Below, piece by piece: positions 13,372 through 13,426 of a stretch of 13,426 bases of DNA. Source of the stretch: Candidatus Zixiibacteriota bacterium (GTDB taxonomy: Bacteria > Zixibacteria > MSB-5A5 > GN15 > FEB-12); contig JAHIVM010000170.1 of assembly GCA_018816665.1 (NCBI GenBank), forward strand, positions 1 to 13,426, written 5' to 3'. Numbering within the stretch: the first letter of the stretch is position 1; every line of letters starts with the position of its first letter. The notes below the pieces were generated by a model. That model worked only from the letters and a program-made list of their open reading frames with translations, was not told where the DNA came from and made no database searches. Position numbers and translations under genes: made by a program.

Positions 13372-13426
13372 GTCCTCGAACCCGTCAAGTGAAGAGGACT
13401 GCCCATATCGATTGCTAAAGGACAAC

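Overview
This is a bacterial window of about 13.4 kb with moderately high GC. It carries ten protein-coding genes plus the 5' end of an eleventh that runs off the left edge. No rRNA, tRNA or CRISPR array is visible. The two dockerin/EF-hand-like repeats of the type 'VDVSDLTNLIDHLF', ending a multiheme cytochrome, together with many small lipoproteins and Shine-Dalgarno sites of the AGGAG type, suggest an uncultured lineage of the FCB/Zixibacteria kind. That placement is an inference from sequence style, not a demonstrated one.

Layout. (1) Positions 1-217: start of a REP-associated (Y1/IS200-like) transposase on the minus strand, with a REP-like hairpin pair beside it. (2) 229-669: a small lipoprotein on the minus strand. 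(3) 944-3737: a peroxide-stress operon, a PerR-type Fur-family regulator translationally coupled (ATGA overlap) to a full-length catalase-peroxidase KatG, closed by a strong terminator. (4) 3928-6639: a 903-residue lipoprotein with a probable caspase-fold (clan CD, C25/clostripain-like) peptidase domain followed by Ig-like domains. (5) 6794-7363: an unrecognised lipoprotein on the minus strand. (6) 7698-8249: a hemerythrin-like HHE protein. It converges with (7) 8348-9013, an OmpA/Pal-like glycine-zipper lipoprotein, and both share a perfect 15-bp bidirectional terminator. (8) 9353-9895: an exported fasciclin (FAS1) protein with its own terminator. (9) 10224-11600: a secreted seven-heme cytochrome c with a dockerin-like tail, behind a good sigma-70 promoter and a 16-bp palindrome. 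(10) 11601-11977: a hairpin-dense intergenic island with two copies of a ~75-bp two-hairpin repeat. (11) 11978-12202: a two-helix small membrane protein. (12) 12359-13201: a SAM-dependent methyltransferase. A plus-strand promoter at the right edge suggests another gene begins just outside.

Functional theme. The best-supported unit is peroxide sensing and detoxification (PerR plus KatG). A diiron hemerythrin-like protein and a heme-rich exported cytochrome are compatible with a microaerophilic or redox-fluctuating lifestyle. Six of the ten complete genes encode exported or lipid-anchored proteins, so much of the window concerns the cell envelope. There is no clear evidence for a new multigene system. 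The most unusual items are the CX4CH-containing cytochrome-dockerin fusion, the caspase-like lipoprotein, and the paired-hairpin repeats that may be mobilised by the edge transposase.
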